Counted from the stretch's first letter, positions 1-10,294 are shown. The stretch is DNA of 64,000 bases from Pseudomonadales bacterium (GCA_022827905.1 JAJEIQ010000014.1:1-64000); one strand, 5' to 3'. Numbers and translations: made by a program. The notes: generated by a model from the sequence alone, not told the origin.

Positions 1-3000
1 CCCTTCACGGTGGATCCCTCGCGCATCGACTTCACGTCCTCGAACTGGAAGACCGCCCGCCCCGTCACCGTGACGGCGATCGATGACCCCATCAACAATG
101 CGAGCGGCAACCGCAGTGGCGTCATCACGCACTCCTTGAGCGCCGCCGACACCGACTATGCGCCAGTCACGGCATCCTCGGTGACGGTCACGGTGAACGA
201 CGACGACAAAGCGCCCATGGCGGCCAGTTTGAGCATCGATGCCGACACGGCCAAGGCCGGCATCCAGGCCAGCCTGTCCGAAGGCGGCGGCGCGAAAACG
301 GTGCGCGTGACCGCAACCCTTACCGGCACGACGCGATTCGACGCCGACAAGACCATCGCGGTCACCATCGGAGCGGCTGGCGACAGCGCCAAATCGGGCG
401 TTGACTATGCCAGTGTGGCCCCGGTGAACGTGGTCATCAGGGCGAAGCAGGCCAGCGGCTTCATCGACTTCACCCTGACGCCGACCAATGACGCCCTCGT
501 GGAAGCCAGTGAGTCCATCAGCCTGAGCGGGTCGCTTGCGGGAGTTACGGTCAGCGGCGCCACCATCGGCCTCGATGACGACGATGTCGCGCCCATGGAC
601 GTGAAGCTCAGCACGGACATCGGCAGCCTCGCCGAGGGCGCCAGCGCCACCAGCATCGAGGTGACCGCGACCCTGCAAGGCGACTCGCGCTTCGGCGACG
701 ACAAGACGGTGCGCGTCAGCATCGGCACAAAGGATGACAGTGCGATCTCGGGCGTGGACTACAAGGCGGTGACGCCGTTTGACGTGACGATTCCCGCGGG
801 CCAAGCAAGCGGCGCGAAGCGCTTCGACCTCGATCCCGAAGAGGATTTGATCCATGAGCCCAACGAGTCCTTGAGCGTCACCGGCACGCTATCCGGGCTG
901 AAGGTTGCTCCGGCAAAGGTTGTCATCACCGACGATGATGCGGAACCGACGGGCATCGCCCTCACCGTGGACACCAGCACCATCAACGAGAATGCGTCGG
1001 CCACCGAAGTCACAGTCACCGCCGCGGTTCAGGGCGGCACGACCTACGGCGCTGAAACCACCGTGACCGTGCAGGTCGGTGATGACGCCGACAGTGCGAA
1101 AGAAGGTACGGACTATGCGAAGGTCGCAGACCTTTCGCTCAAGATACCGCTCGGCAAGGCGAGCGCCAGCCGCCGCTTCAGCCTGAAACCCGTCAACGAC
1201 ACCATTGACGAGCCGAATGAGAGCCTGAGCATTAGCGGAACGTCGGGCAGCTTGAGCGTAACGGGCGGCGGCAGCATCGAGATCGTCGATGACGATCCCT
1301 TGCCAACGGTGAGCCTGCGACTGTCGCGCGCCATCATCGATGAGGAGGGTTCGACGAGCCGCGCCAACGTCACCGCCCGCTTGAGCCACCCGTCAAGCGA
1401 GGACGTAACCCTAACCGTCGCCGCAGCCCCCGTGGCGCCAGCAACCACCAGCGATTTCAACCTCAACGCCACCACCCTCACCATCACCGCGGGCGCTACC
1501 ACCAGCACGGGCACTGTCACCATCACCGCCGTGGACAACGACCGCGCGGAAGAGGACAAGGCGCTGACGGTGTCCGCCACCGCCAGCGGCGGGCGCGGCG
1601 TTGCCGCTCCGGACGATGTCAGCCTGACCATCCGCAACGACGACGTGGCGGGCGTGAGCTTCTCCACCGAAGCGGTCAAGGTCGAAAAGGACGAAACCAC
1701 CGTGATCGAGGTCACGCTGTCGTCCCAGCCGACGATGAACATTGAGGTGACGCTGACGAGTTCCGATCAGTCCGTCGCCGAACTGAGCGCGAGTCCGCGG
1801 GGCCGAAGCGTCACGTTGACGTTCACGCCGCAGAACTGGAACGTGCCCCAGGAGGTCACCGTTCACGGCGTCGCGGACGGCGCGGTGTCAATCATGACCA
1901 CCCTGGACAGCCAGGATCCAATGTACCAGAAGGCCAAAGTACCGGAACCGTTGAAGACCAACGTGATCGGCGTGCCCACCATCGGCATCACTGCCGGCGG
2001 ACGAATCATGGAAGGCGAACGCGCCACATTCACCCTGAACGCCGATCGAGTGCCAACTGCCGACGTGCCTGTGCAGATCAGGGTCGGCTACGGCTGCTGC
2101 CTCGGCGACGGCGAGGTCCTCAAGCAAGGTCAGGCAGGTGTGCGAACGGTCACCCTGCCACAGGGCCAGACCAGCCTCAGCTTTGAAGTGGAAACCGTTG
2201 ACGACGATGTGGATCAGCCCAACGAACTCATTAAGGCGGAGATTCTGGACGCCGCGGCCTACAACATCGACCTGACGCCCAACGATGAGGCGGGCCGGTA
2301 CCTGTATGTGGACACCGTGCGGGTGGGCGACAACGACTCGCCTGCGACGCCGGACATCAAGGTGTCCATCTCCGCGCCGAAACGCGCCACCGAGGGCACC
2401 ACCGTGCCGTTCACGTTGACCGCGAGCCAGGCGCCGGCGAACGACATCGCCATCGAACTCAGCGTGGATGCGCCGCCGGCCTTCGGCTTTTCACATCAGG
2501 GCTCAAACCTGGACTTCTCCGCCGGGCCGCAGCTCGTCCGTGTGACCCTTTCGGCGGGTCAGACCCAAGCACTCCTCAATCTCCTCATCAACGACGACAG
2601 CCGGACCCAAGGACACAGCCAGATGGTCGTGTACGTGCGCGGTTCGCCGGACAACGCCTACGAGCCGGACACATCGAGCCCGACGAGCCACAACGCCCGG
2701 GTCGAGATCATCGACGATGAGACCTCGGCGGGCGAAGCGGTGATCTCGGTGGCGGACGCCACGGTGGAAGAGGGGCCAGGCGCCGAACTCGAGTTCGTCG
2801 TTACCCTCGATCGCAGTTCCGGCAACAATGAGGAAGTGCGAGCGGTCTGGGGACTCAGCGCCGGCACGGCGACGGCGGATGTGGACTACGAGGACCGCGC
2901 CGGCATGGTGCTGTTCCCGCCGGGCGAGACCGAGTTCCGGGTGCGGATTGTGGTGATTGACGATGCCGAGGTGGAAGGCGATGAGACGCTCAACTTCGAG

Positions 3001-6000
3001 TTGTCCAGCGCGCAAGGCGGCGCCTATTTCGAGCGCGGCGAGGCGACTGGCACCATCGTCGATGAAGACGCCGGGCAGGATTCGCAGAGCGACGACATCG
3101 GGGACGAGGACGGTCAAACCCCCGGGGCGGCAGCCTGCGTGAGCGATGCCAACTGGAGCGCCGTTGCGGGCTACTACGATTCCAACTCGGGCAAGGCGCC
3201 GAACTACGGCGCGAACTGGTATCGCGTCCTGATCGCCTACCGCCAGGAGCGCACCGACAAGACGCTCCCCGATTGGGCGGGCGAAACGGCCCAGCCGACC
3301 ACGCCCTACACCGCCGACGAAGCGCGTGGCGGCGAGGCCGAATGGTCCGGCTGGACGCCGGTTCGCGAGGCGCTCGACTGCCTTGAGGAGGAAAGCGCGC
3401 CGGTCGCACCGCCGCCGCCCGACCCTGAAGTCAGCGTGTCGGCCGGCGCCGCCGTGGCCGAGGGCGGCAGCGCGACGTTTACGCTGCACGCCAATCCGGT
3501 GCCGGAGTCCGACTTGACGGTCAGCGTTGCCGTTTCCCAGCAAGGCGACTGGCTGGCGGCACCCGGGGCCGGTGCCCGGACGGTAACCCTGCCCGCTGGC
3601 TCGGCCAGCGCCAGCCTGGCCGTCGCCACCGAGGACGACAGCACCGACGAAGCCGACGGATCGGTGACCGTCTCAATTGACGCCGGCACGGGCTACACCG
3701 TCGCCGCACCGCCCAACGACGCCGCGTCCATCACGGTGCAGGACGACGACGAAGCGCCCGCGGCCACGATAGGCGCCTGCGTCAGCCACGCCCAATGGGA
3801 CACCGTTGCGGACTACTACGATTCCAACGCCGGCAAGTCCCCGAACTACGGCGCAAACTGGTACCGGGTGCTGATTGCCTATCATCAGGACCGCAGCGAC
3901 CGGACGCTTCCCGATTGGACGGGCGCGACGGCTCGGCCCACCACGCCTTTCACCGCCACGGATGCGCGAGCCGAAGAATCGAAGTGGTCCGGCTGGACGC
4001 CGGTGCGCAAGGTGCTTGATTGCCTGGAGTCCGGCGCGACCGTCCAAACCCAGTCCAAGTCTCAAGCGGCAACCGTGGCCGTTTCGGTGGACGATGCGGA
4101 GGTTCAGGAAGGTCCAGGCGCCGTGCTGGCGTTCACCGTTCGCCTGAGTTCGGCGAGCGATCAGGCGGTGACGGTCAACTTCGACACCCGCGACGGTACC
4201 GCCAAGGACGGCGAGGACTACGTCGGCAATGGCGGCACCCTGCGCTTCGACCCCGGCCAGACCGAGCAGCAGATCGAGGTGGCGGTGTTGGACGACGATC
4301 ACGACGAGGGCAGCGAGACGATGGAGCTAGAGCTCAAGAGCGCCGCCGGGGCCCGCATCGAGGACGGCTTGGGCATTGGCACGATCCGCAACAGCGACCC
4401 GATGCCGAAGGCTTGGCTGGCGCGCTTCGGGCGCGGGCTTGCCGAGCAGGTGGTGGATGGGGTGGCCTCCCGCTTCGATTCGCCGCGCAGCCCTGGGATG
4501 AGGGGCCGGATCGGCGGCGTGACCGTTGGTTCCAACGCCATGGGCCCCGGCGGCATGACGGCCTTCGGGGAGGACTCCGAGGACGGGATGATTCGCCAAG
4601 CCTGGGATGCGGACGCCTTCATGCGCGCCAGCCTGCCCGGCCCCGGCTTGCCCAACGCGTTCCAGCGGCCCCATCCAGGCAGCGTGGCGATGGGCGCCTC
4701 GCCAATGCCCGGCTCCGGATTCCCGTCCGCCTCGCCGATGGGTTCTCTGGCCGGTGGCCTGCCAGGGATGACGGGCATGGGCGCTGCCCACTCGCCGGGC
4801 GCACCGTCCATGCAAGGGTCCGGGATCGGCTATCCAAGCGGCGGCTACCCCAGCATGGGGAGCAGCACCCATTCCGGCTCCTCAGGCACCCCGATGTCCG
4901 GCTCATCGCACATGGGCGCGGGCATGATGGGCCAAAGTGACGAGGAGCGGCTGCGCGCCTTCCTCGTCGGCAGCGACTTCACGCTGACCGGCGTGATCGG
5001 GGACGATGCCGACGCCTCCGCCGATTCCCAGCGAAGCCGCCCCGGCCACACTATGGCCCTTGCCGCCGGTGCTGAGGCGCCATCGGCTGAGGCCAGCGGG
5101 GGCGCAGCGCAACCAAACAGCGATTGGCTGGACAAGCTGCCGACCCTAGACCTGGCGCCACGGGAAGCGGCCGCGCCCACCTCCTGGTCGCTCTGGGGCG
5201 GCTTCAACGAATCCCAGTTCCACGGCAGCGAGGAGGCCTTAAGCCTCGACGGCAAGGTGCTGACCGGCATGTTCGGCGGCGACATCGCCCGCGGCAACTG
5301 GCTGGCCGGCGCCGCGCTCAACTACGCCCAAGGCGAGGGCGGCTACCAATCCGGTGGCGGGAATTCCGGTGCTGGCGGCGGCGACATCCGCACCACCTTG
5401 GGCGCGGTGACCCCCTATGGCCGGCTGCAGCTTGCCGAAGGCCGCGAGGTGTGGGGCATCTTGGGCATTGGCGCGGGCACCTTGGAGTTGAAACCGGCGG
5501 ACGGCGCGGAAGTCATTGAAGCGGGCCTCGGCTGGCAGATGGCAGCCGCAGGTGGCGAGCAGGCGCTGCTGTCGGCGCCCTTCCTGGGCGGCCTGCAATT
5601 GTCGGCCAAGTCGGACGTGCTTTGGGCCCGCACCACTTCGGAGGAGGTTGACGGCCTCGTCGGAACCGCCGCCAGCGTCAGCCGCGCCCGGCTGGGGCTG
5701 GAAGGCGCCTGGAACCTGCCCCTAGGGCGGCTCGGCGACCTGCGGCCGGTGCTGGAGGCCGCGGTCCGCCACGATGCCGGCGACGCCGACACCGGATTCG
5801 GCATCGACGTCGGCGGCAACATCGCTTGGCAGGCGCCGGAACTCGGGCTCGACTTCTCGCTGCGGGGCCGCGGCACGGCCAGCCACCAAAGCAGCGGCTT
5901 CCGCGACTGGAGCTACGGCGCATCGCTGAGCTACGACCCCAACACGGCGTCGGAGCGGGGCCTGCTGCTGAAGCTCGGCCAGGAACTCGGCAGCGGCGGC

Positions 6001-6420
6001 GCCAGCTTGGTGGAAGGCATGTTCTCAAGCGACCAGATGCTGTCCCAGACCGGCTTCGCCTCCCCCGCCTCCGGGCGCTGGACCGCGGAAGCCGAGTACG
6101 GCCTGCACCTGCCGGGCCAGTTCCTCGGCAGCCCCCGCCTCGCCTTCAGCCAAGGCTCCGGCGAGAAGGACTACACCTTCGGCTGGCGGCTGAAGTCCCT
6201 CTCGGCGGCCCGCGACCTGTCCCTGGAGCTGACCATGAACCGCAGGCAGTCCCTGCAGGCGGCCCCCAGCCACCGCTTCGGCGCCCAGATCGCTTGGCGC
6301 CTCAGCCGTGAACGCGGCCACGCGCTCAACCTCTCCCTCGACCTGCGCGCCGAGCGCGCCTACGAAGCCGACAACGCCACCGACAACCAGGTCGGCGCCA
6401 ACATCACCATCATTTGGTAG
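1..6420 (+). CDS. Calx-beta repeat surface protein with C-terminal autotransporter-like barrel (5' partial)
   Basis: The frame is open from base 1, so the N-terminus lies outside the window; about 2,139 residues are visible. The first roughly 1,000 residues are tandem Calx-beta-type beta-sandwich repeats, each ending in an acidic D-D-D turn and containing D-Y and NESL/DETL motifs. Two nearly identical ~85-residue modules starting at a CVS motif (about residues 1043 and 1257) alternate with further Calx-beta units. A Gly/Met/Pro/Ser-rich linker (about 1490-1640) leads to a ~430-residue C-terminal region of alternating amphipathic strands that starts near a WSLWGGF motif and ends in an aromatic residue, as in outer-membrane barrels. 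By family knowledge this is a calcium-binding, secreted or surface-displayed adhesin-like protein. The displayed function is unknown. Confidence 0.85.
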   Translation, partial: PFTVDPSRIDFTSSNWKTARPVTVTAIDDPINNASGNRSGVITHSLSAADTDYAPVTASSVTVTVNDDDKAPMAASLSIDADTAKAGIQASLSEGGGAKTVRVTATLTGTTRFDADKTIAVTIGAAGDSAKSGVDYASVAPVNVVIRAKQASGFIDFTLTPTNDALVEASESISLSGSLAGVTVSGATIGLDDDDVAPMDVKLSTDIGSLAEGASATSIEVTATLQGDSRFGDDKTVRVSIGTKDDSAISGVDYKAVTPFDVTIPAGQASGAKRFDLDPEEDLIHEPNESLSVTGTLSGLKVAPAKVVITDDDAEPTGIALTVDTSTINENASATEVTVTAAVQGGTTYGAETTVTVQVGDDADSAKEGTDYAKVADLSLKIPLGKASASRRFSLKPVNDTIDEPNESLSISGTSGSLSVTGGGSIEIVDDDPLPTVSLRLSRAIIDEEGSTSRANVTARLSHPSSEDVTLTVAAAPVAPATTSDFNLNATTLTITAGATTSTGTVTITAVDNDRAEEDKALTVSATASGGRGVAAPDDVSLTIRNDDVAGVSFSTEAVKVEKDETTVIEVTLSSQPTMNIEVTLTSSDQSVAELSASPRGRSVTLTFTPQNWNVPQEVTVHGVADGAVSIMTTLDSQDPMYQKAKVPEPLKTNVIGVPTIGITAGGRIMEGERATFTLNADRVPTADVPVQIRVGYGCCLGDGEVLKQGQAGVRTVTLPQGQTSLSFEVETVDDDVDQPNELIKAEILDAAAYNIDLTPNDEAGRYLYVDTVRVGDNDSPATPDIKVSISAPKRATEGTTVPFTLTASQAPANDIAIELSVDAPPAFGFSHQGSNLDFSAGPQLVRVTLSAGQTQALLNLLINDDSRTQGHSQMVVYVRGSPDNAYEPDTSSPTSHNARVEIIDDETSAGEAVISVADATVEEGPGAELEFVVTLDRSSGNNEEVRAVWGLSAGTATADVDYEDRAGMVLFPPGETEFRVRIVVIDDAEVEGDETLNFELSSAQGGAYFERGEATGTIVDEDAGQDSQSDDIGDEDGQTPGAAACVSDANWSAVAGYYDSNSGKAPNYGANWYRVLIAYRQERTDKTLPDWAGETAQPTTPYTADEARGGEAEWSGWTPVREALDCLEEESAPVAPPPPDPEVSVSAGAAVAEGGSATFTLHANPVPESDLTVSVAVSQQGDWLAAPGAGARTVTLPAGSASASLAVATEDDSTDEADGSVTVSIDAGTGYTVAAPPNDAASITVQDDDEAPAATIGACVSHAQWDTVADYYDSNAGKSPNYGANWYRVLIAYHQDRSDRTLPDWTGATARPTTPFTATDARAEESKWSGWTPVRKVLDCLESGATVQTQSKSQAATVAVSVDDAEVQEGPGAVLAFTVRLSSASDQAVTVNFDTRDGTAKDGEDYVGNGGTLRFDPGQTEQQIEVAVLDDDHDEGSETMELELKSAAGARIEDGLGIGTIRNSDPMPKAWLARFGRGLAEQVVDGVASRFDSPRSPGMRGRIGGVTVGSNAMGPGGMTAFGEDSEDGMIRQAWDADAFMRASLPGPGLPNAFQRPHPGSVAMGASPMPGSGFPSASPMGSLAGGLPGMTGMGAAHSPGAPSMQGSGIGYPSGGYPSMGSSTHSGSSGTPMSGSSHMGAGMMGQSDEERLRAFLVGSDFTLTGVIGDDADASADSQRSRPGHTMALAAGAEAPSAEASGGAAQPNSDWLDKLPTLDLAPREAAAPTSWSLWGGFNESQFHGSEEALSLDGKVLTGMFGGDIARGNWLAGAALNYAQGEGGYQSGGGNSGAGGGDIRTTLGAVTPYGRLQLAEGREVWGILGIGAGTLELKPADGAEVIEAGLGWQMAAAGGEQALLSAPFLGGLQLSAKSDVLWARTTSEEVDGLVGTAASVSRARLGLEGAWNLPLGRLGDLRPVLEAAVRHDAGDADTGFGIDVGGNIAWQAPELGLDFSLRGRGTASHQSSGFRDWSYGASLSYDPNTASERGLLLKLGQELGSGGASLVEGMFSSDQMLSQTGFASPASGRWTAEAEYGLHLPGQFLGSPRLAFSQGSGEKDYTFGWRLKSLSAARDLSLELTMNRRQSLQAAPSHRFGAQIAWRLSRERGHALNLSLDLRAERAYEADNATDNQVGANITIIW
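3136..4029 (+). repeat. Intragenic tandem duplication encoding CVS...GYYDSN modules
   Basis: Two copies of a ~250-base unit (about 3136-3387 and 3778-4029) encode nearly the same ~85 residues, including the shared stretches NYGANWYRVLIAY and WSGWTPVR. They are separated by one Calx-beta-like unit, giving a period of about 645 bases. This looks like an internal duplication of a module plus spacer. Confidence 0.8.
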
Positions 6421-6440
6421 GCGCGGCGGACAGCGGGCGG

Positions 6441-8072
6441 TCAGTTCGCCCTCGACGCTCGAGTTAAACGGTCGCGTTCCCGTTGCAAGCTGCGGAAGAT
6501 CGATGCGCACATCAGCAGCAGCACCAAGGTGAAGGGCAGGCCGATGGAGATGACCATGGCCTGCAACGCCTCCAAGCCGCCGCCAAGCAAGAGCGCGATG
6601 GCTACGGCGCCTTGAAAGATGCACCAGAACACGCGCTGCGGCAAAGGCGCATCCAACTTGCCGCCAGCGGTGATCGAGTCCACCACCAGGGATCCGGAGT
6701 CGGAGGAGGTAACGAAGAAGACGATGACCAGCACGATGCTGACCACGGCGGTGATGCTCGCCAATGGCAAGCCTTCGAGCATGGCAAATAGTGCGATCGG
6801 CAGGTTGTAGCCGTCGATCACATGGGCCCGGACGGCGCTGTCCGGGTCGCTGAGCACCTGATCGATGGCCACGCCGCCGAAAACCGCCACCCACAGCGCT
6901 GAAATCAGGGTCGGCGCCAACAAGACGCAGGCAATGAACTGGCGCACCGTGCGGCCCCGGGAAACGCGGGCGATGAACATGCCGACGAAGGGCGACCAAG
7001 CGATCCACCAAGCCCAGTAGAAGGCGGTCCAATCCTGGCGGAAGACGTCGTCGGTTCGGCCAACCGGATTGGACAACGCCGGGATCTCCCGCAGATAGGC
7101 CCCCACGCCAAGCGCGAAATCAGTCAGCAGGCGCAGCGTCGGTCCGGCGAAGAGCACGAACAGCATCAGCAGTCCGGCCAAGGCGACGTTGATCTGCGAG
7201 AGCACCTTAACGCCACGCTCCATCCCCCGCACCACGGAAGTCAGCGCGATGGCGGTGATGGCGATGATCAAAACCACCTGTACCGCGGTTGTGGCCGGGG
7301 TGCCGAACACGTGGTTTAGGCCCGCGCTAGCTTGCTGCGCCCCCAACCCAAGGGAGGTGGCCAATCCGAACAGGGTGGCGAAGACCGCCAAGGTGTCGAT
7401 GACATGGCCCACCCAGCCCCAAACCCGGTCGCCAAACAGGGGATGGAAGGCGGAGCGGATGGTGAACGGCAGCCCGCCGTTGTAGGCCGCAAGCCCCAAG
7501 GCCAAGGCCACCACCCCATAGACCGCCCAGGGATGCAGGCCCCAGTGGTACAGGGTGGCGCCAAGTCCCATGGCCTTGGCCTGGGCAACCTGCTCCGCGG
7601 CAATGCCGCCATCCGCGCCAAAGGGCGACGCCACGCCCAGCGGCTGCGACACGCCCATATGGAAAACCGGTTCCAGAACGCCGAAGAACATCAAGCCGAT
7701 GCCCACCCCGGCGGCAAACAGCATGGCGAACCAAGCGCCAAAGCTGAAGTCCGGGGCGGCGTCCGGGCCACCGATCTTGATGCGGCCCCAAGGCGGTGCC
7801 ATCAACAGCAGGCAGAACAGCACGAACAGGTTGGCGGCGGCGATGAAAAAGCCGTCAAAGGCGCGTGTCAGCACGGTGCGCAGCCAGCCAAATGCGGTGG
7901 CCGCTTGGGTGGGAAAGGCCAGGGCCACCAGCACGAACACCACGATGCTGCCCGCCGAAATCACAAAGACGGGATTGTGGATGTCAAAGCCATAGCGGTG
8001 GATTCGGCCAGAGATGTTGTCTTGGCCGATCACATAGCCAAAGCCCTCGTGCCCCGATTCCGGTTCCGCCAT
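6441..8072 (-). CDS. BCCT-family betaine/carnitine/choline transporter
   Basis: 543 residues, the usual BCCT length, with about 12 predicted hydrophobic segments. The family signature is visible around residues 345-375: D-W-T-x-F-Y-W-A-W-W, followed by SPFVGMFIARVSRGRT. The N-terminus carries the typical NPVF-x-x-S start of the first membrane helix. By family it imports quaternary ammonium compounds such as glycine betaine or choline across the inner membrane, driven by Na+ or H+. The cytoplasmic tail after the last helix is short, so osmotic sensing by a long tail is not evident. It converges with the surface-protein gene, leaving only 20 bases, and I see no clear terminator between them. 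The substrate cannot be assigned from sequence alone. Confidence 0.92.
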   Translation of the reverse strand: MAEPESGHEGFGYVIGQDNISGRIHRYGFDIHNPVFVISAGSIVVFVLVALAFPTQAATAFGWLRTVLTRAFDGFFIAAANLFVLFCLLLMAPPWGRIKIGGPDAAPDFSFGAWFAMLFAAGVGIGLMFFGVLEPVFHMGVSQPLGVASPFGADGGIAAEQVAQAKAMGLGATLYHWGLHPWAVYGVVALALGLAAYNGGLPFTIRSAFHPLFGDRVWGWVGHVIDTLAVFATLFGLATSLGLGAQQASAGLNHVFGTPATTAVQVVLIIAITAIALTSVVRGMERGVKVLSQINVALAGLLMLFVLFAGPTLRLLTDFALGVGAYLREIPALSNPVGRTDDVFRQDWTAFYWAWWIAWSPFVGMFIARVSRGRTVRQFIACVLLAPTLISALWVAVFGGVAIDQVLSDPDSAVRAHVIDGYNLPIALFAMLEGLPLASITAVVSIVLVIVFFVTSSDSGSLVVDSITAGGKLDAPLPQRVFWCIFQGAVAIALLLGGGLEALQAMVISIGLPFTLVLLLMCASIFRSLQRERDRLTRASRAN

Positions 8073-8216
8073 AGCCTCAAGTCCCTCAGCAGGCTGAAAG
8101 ACGCCATGCTAGTGCGCCACAGCGCAAAACCATAGCCCTATTCACCTCCGCCAGCGGGGTTGAACATGGTACGCTTCACCGCCACCCTCAACCCACGCAC
8201 CCCAAGGAGCCTCGGT

Positions 8217-9125
8217 ATGGCCGGCATCGCCGATATTCTTTACGTTCGTTTCCGGGTCCCCGACTTGGAACGGGAGCAACAGTTTTTGGACGACTTCGGC
8301 ATGGCCACCTACGTCGAAGGGGGACGGCTGTTCGCACGGGGCACGGACGCCAGCCCTTACATCTACAGCGCCGAAGAGGGCGAAGCCGCCTTCCTTGGCC
8401 TCGGCTTCGAGGCTTTGAGCGAAGCGGATCTTGAGCGGATTGCCGCCATCGACGGCGTCGCGGTCGAAGACACCGACGCACCCGGCGGCGGGCGCATGGC
8501 CCGGCTCCAAGATCCCGATGGCCTGCCAGTTGATGTGGTTTGCGGATTCGAGAGACCCGATCCCTTAAGCCCCCCCCAGCGCCAACCCCTCAACTTCGGG
8601 ACCGACCGGGTGCGCCTCGGGGAGCGGGTGGCGTTCGAAGCGCCGGAGCAATGCGTCAAGCGCCTTGGCCACTGCGTCATCAACGTCACCGACTTCCGAA
8701 CCTCCGAGGCTTGGTACAAGGAGCGATTCGGCCTCATCACCAGCGATGAGGTATACATGGGCACCGAAGACCGGGTGCTCGGCGCCTTCATGCGCTGCAA
8801 CCGGGGCGAACGCTACGTGGACCACCACACCCTGTTCCTGGTGGGCTCCGGTCAACTGGAGTTCAACCACGCCGCCTTTGAAGTGGCGGACTGGGACACC
8901 CTGATGTTCGGTCACGACACCCTGGGCAAGGCGGGCTACGAACACCGATGGGGCATCGCCAAACACGTCCTCGGCAGCCAGGTCTTCGACTACTGGAAAG
9001 ACCCCCACGGCTTCACCCTGGAGCATTTCACCGACGGCGACCTCTTCAACGAGTCCTTCGGCTCCCACAAGGCGCCCATCGAGCAACTGCTTGCCACCCA
9101 CTGGGGTCCCGAAGGCAGCCCCTGA
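8217..9125 (+). CDS. VOC-superfamily protein, extradiol-dioxygenase-like (two VOC domains)
   Basis: The start at 8217 is chosen because AAGGAGC lies 7 bases upstream, giving 302 residues; an in-frame ATG at 8160 lacks such a site. There are two VOC (glyoxalase/type I extradiol dioxygenase) folds. The C-terminal one keeps a plausible 2-His-1-carboxylate iron site: His in RLGHCVIN, His in EFNHAAFE and Glu in GFTLEHFTDGD. By family this would be ring-cleaving oxidation of a catechol-like substrate or a related reaction. It is the first gene of a group that also contains a second VOC protein, an acyl-CoA-dehydrogenase-fold oxidase, a TetR regulator and an FAH hydrolase. The exact substrate is unknown. 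Confidence 0.85.
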   Translation: MAGIADILYVRFRVPDLEREQQFLDDFGMATYVEGGRLFARGTDASPYIYSAEEGEAAFLGLGFEALSEADLERIAAIDGVAVEDTDAPGGGRMARLQDPDGLPVDVVCGFERPDPLSPPQRQPLNFGTDRVRLGERVAFEAPEQCVKRLGHCVINVTDFRTSEAWYKERFGLITSDEVYMGTEDRVLGAFMRCNRGERYVDHHTLFLVGSGQLEFNHAAFEVADWDTLMFGHDTLGKAGYEHRWGIAKHVLGSQVFDYWKDPHGFTLEHFTDGDLFNESFGSHKAPIEQLLATHWGPEGSP

Positions 9126-9207
9126 CCGCTGCGGCGAGCGAAGCCCATGCAACTCCTCGGCCAAGCGCTTACCTGCAAAACGCTCAGCAAGCTGGCCGGA
9201 ATCTAAG

Positions 9208-10212
9208 GTGGGCGTTGTTTGGCTGGCCACCATCGCCCTCGGAGCGCTTGGACTTATGCTGTTGGCGGAGCGCTTGCGCCGAACCACCCATGCCATGGCC
9301 GGCGGCCTGCACGAAGACATCAGTCTGCCCCATGAACAAGCTTGGGAGCTCTACCACAACGACTTCTCCCTGTGCTCCAAGAAGACCCGCGTCTGCTTGG
9401 CGGAACTCGGCATCAACTACCGCAGCCACCGCATCGACCTCATCGAGACCGGAGCCTATGAAAACCTCTCCCGGCGCTTCCTCAAGGTCAACCCCGCCGC
9501 CTTGGTGCCCGTGCTGGTGCATGAGGGCCATCCCATCTACGAATCCCACGATCAGCTCGCCTACGCTGCTGCCCATTCCTGGCGCGGCCATGTCCTCACG
9601 GCCGAAGACCCGCAGCGGCAAGCGCTTGTGGCGCATTGGGTGCGCAAGACTTCCCTGATCGGCGAAAACCCGCTGGCCGCGCTTGAGGAAACCGCCGGCA
9701 ACGCGGTTCCGGGCCTCACCCTGCCCATCTTCGCCGCCATGATCGAGCACATCCCGGTGCGGCGCATTTTCGTGGGCCTGCTGTTCCATCGCTTCCCAAG
9801 GCGTCCGTTGATGTTTCTGGCGATGAAAGCCCGGGGACTGAAAAAGCTGCCGTCCATCAAGCCCATGATGGCGATTCTGCAACGCAGCCGAACCGCCATG
9901 CACGGCCATCTCGACGAACTCGAAGCCGCCTTGGAGGCCAGTGGCGGGCCTTGGATTTTGGGCCAAGCGTTCAGCTTGGCAGACGTCGGCATGATGGTCA
10001 TTCTGGACCGACTGCGGGAGGTGGACTGGCTGGGCGTGTTCCTGACCGAGCAGCGCCCGAAGGCAGCCGCCTACTGGCGGGCGCTTCAGGAGCGGCCCAG
10101 CTATGCCGCAGGCATCGCGTCTTTCGAGCACCCCACCGTCACTCGGGGCCTGGACGCCATCAAGCGCCTCAAGGCCGAGGATCCAGACTTTGCGGCAGTT
10201 TGGTCGGGTTAA
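9208..10212 (+). CDS. Glutathione S-transferase-like protein with N-terminal membrane segment
   Basis: The start is uncertain: GTG 9208 gives 334 residues, and ATG 9256 (GGAG 11 bases upstream) is also possible. An earlier in-frame start would overlap the preceding gene and is less likely. The first ~18 residues from GTG are hydrophobic (VWLATIALGALGLMLL), suggesting a membrane anchor. A thioredoxin-fold GST N-domain follows (ELYHNDFSLCSKKTRVCLAEL, with the KVNP and ESHD motifs), then an all-helical GST C-domain (GQAFSLADVGMMVILDRL). Family role: glutathione conjugation or isomerisation, for example of ring-cleavage products. Its place between a VOC protein and an oxidase supports a catabolic role by inference only. 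A hydrophobic insert between the domains is unusual for soluble GSTs. Confidence 0.75.
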   Translation: MGVVWLATIALGALGLMLLAERLRRTTHAMAGGLHEDISLPHEQAWELYHNDFSLCSKKTRVCLAELGINYRSHRIDLIETGAYENLSRRFLKVNPAALVPVLVHEGHPIYESHDQLAYAAAHSWRGHVLTAEDPQRQALVAHWVRKTSLIGENPLAALEETAGNAVPGLTLPIFAAMIEHIPVRRIFVGLLFHRFPRRPLMFLAMKARGLKKLPSIKPMMAILQRSRTAMHGHLDELEAALEASGGPWILGQAFSLADVGMMVILDRLREVDWLGVFLTEQRPKAAAYWRALQERPSYAAGIASFEHPTVTRGLDAIKRLKAEDPDFAAVWSG

Positions 10213-10260
10213 CCCTCTCCCACAGCCAAAGGCTCGCGGCTCTCGCCGCCACCAGAGGTA

Positions 10261-10289
10261 TTGCGGCACTCCGAGCAGCTTCTTATACT
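10261..10289 (+). promoter_or_regulatory. Predicted sigma-70 promoter of the flavoenzyme gene
   Basis: TTGCGG (10261-10266), a 17-base spacer and TATACT (10284-10289). The -10 matches 5 of 6 consensus bases, the -35 three. It lies just upstream of a perfect palindrome and the start at 10316. Confidence 0.55.
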
Positions 10290-10294
10290 CACAT

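Noticed and set aside
4486-4920. Repetitive Gly/Met/Pro/Ser coding sequence as a tandem-repeat or CRISPR-like array
   Set aside because: It is irregular low-complexity linker coding sequence with no constant repeat or spacer length.
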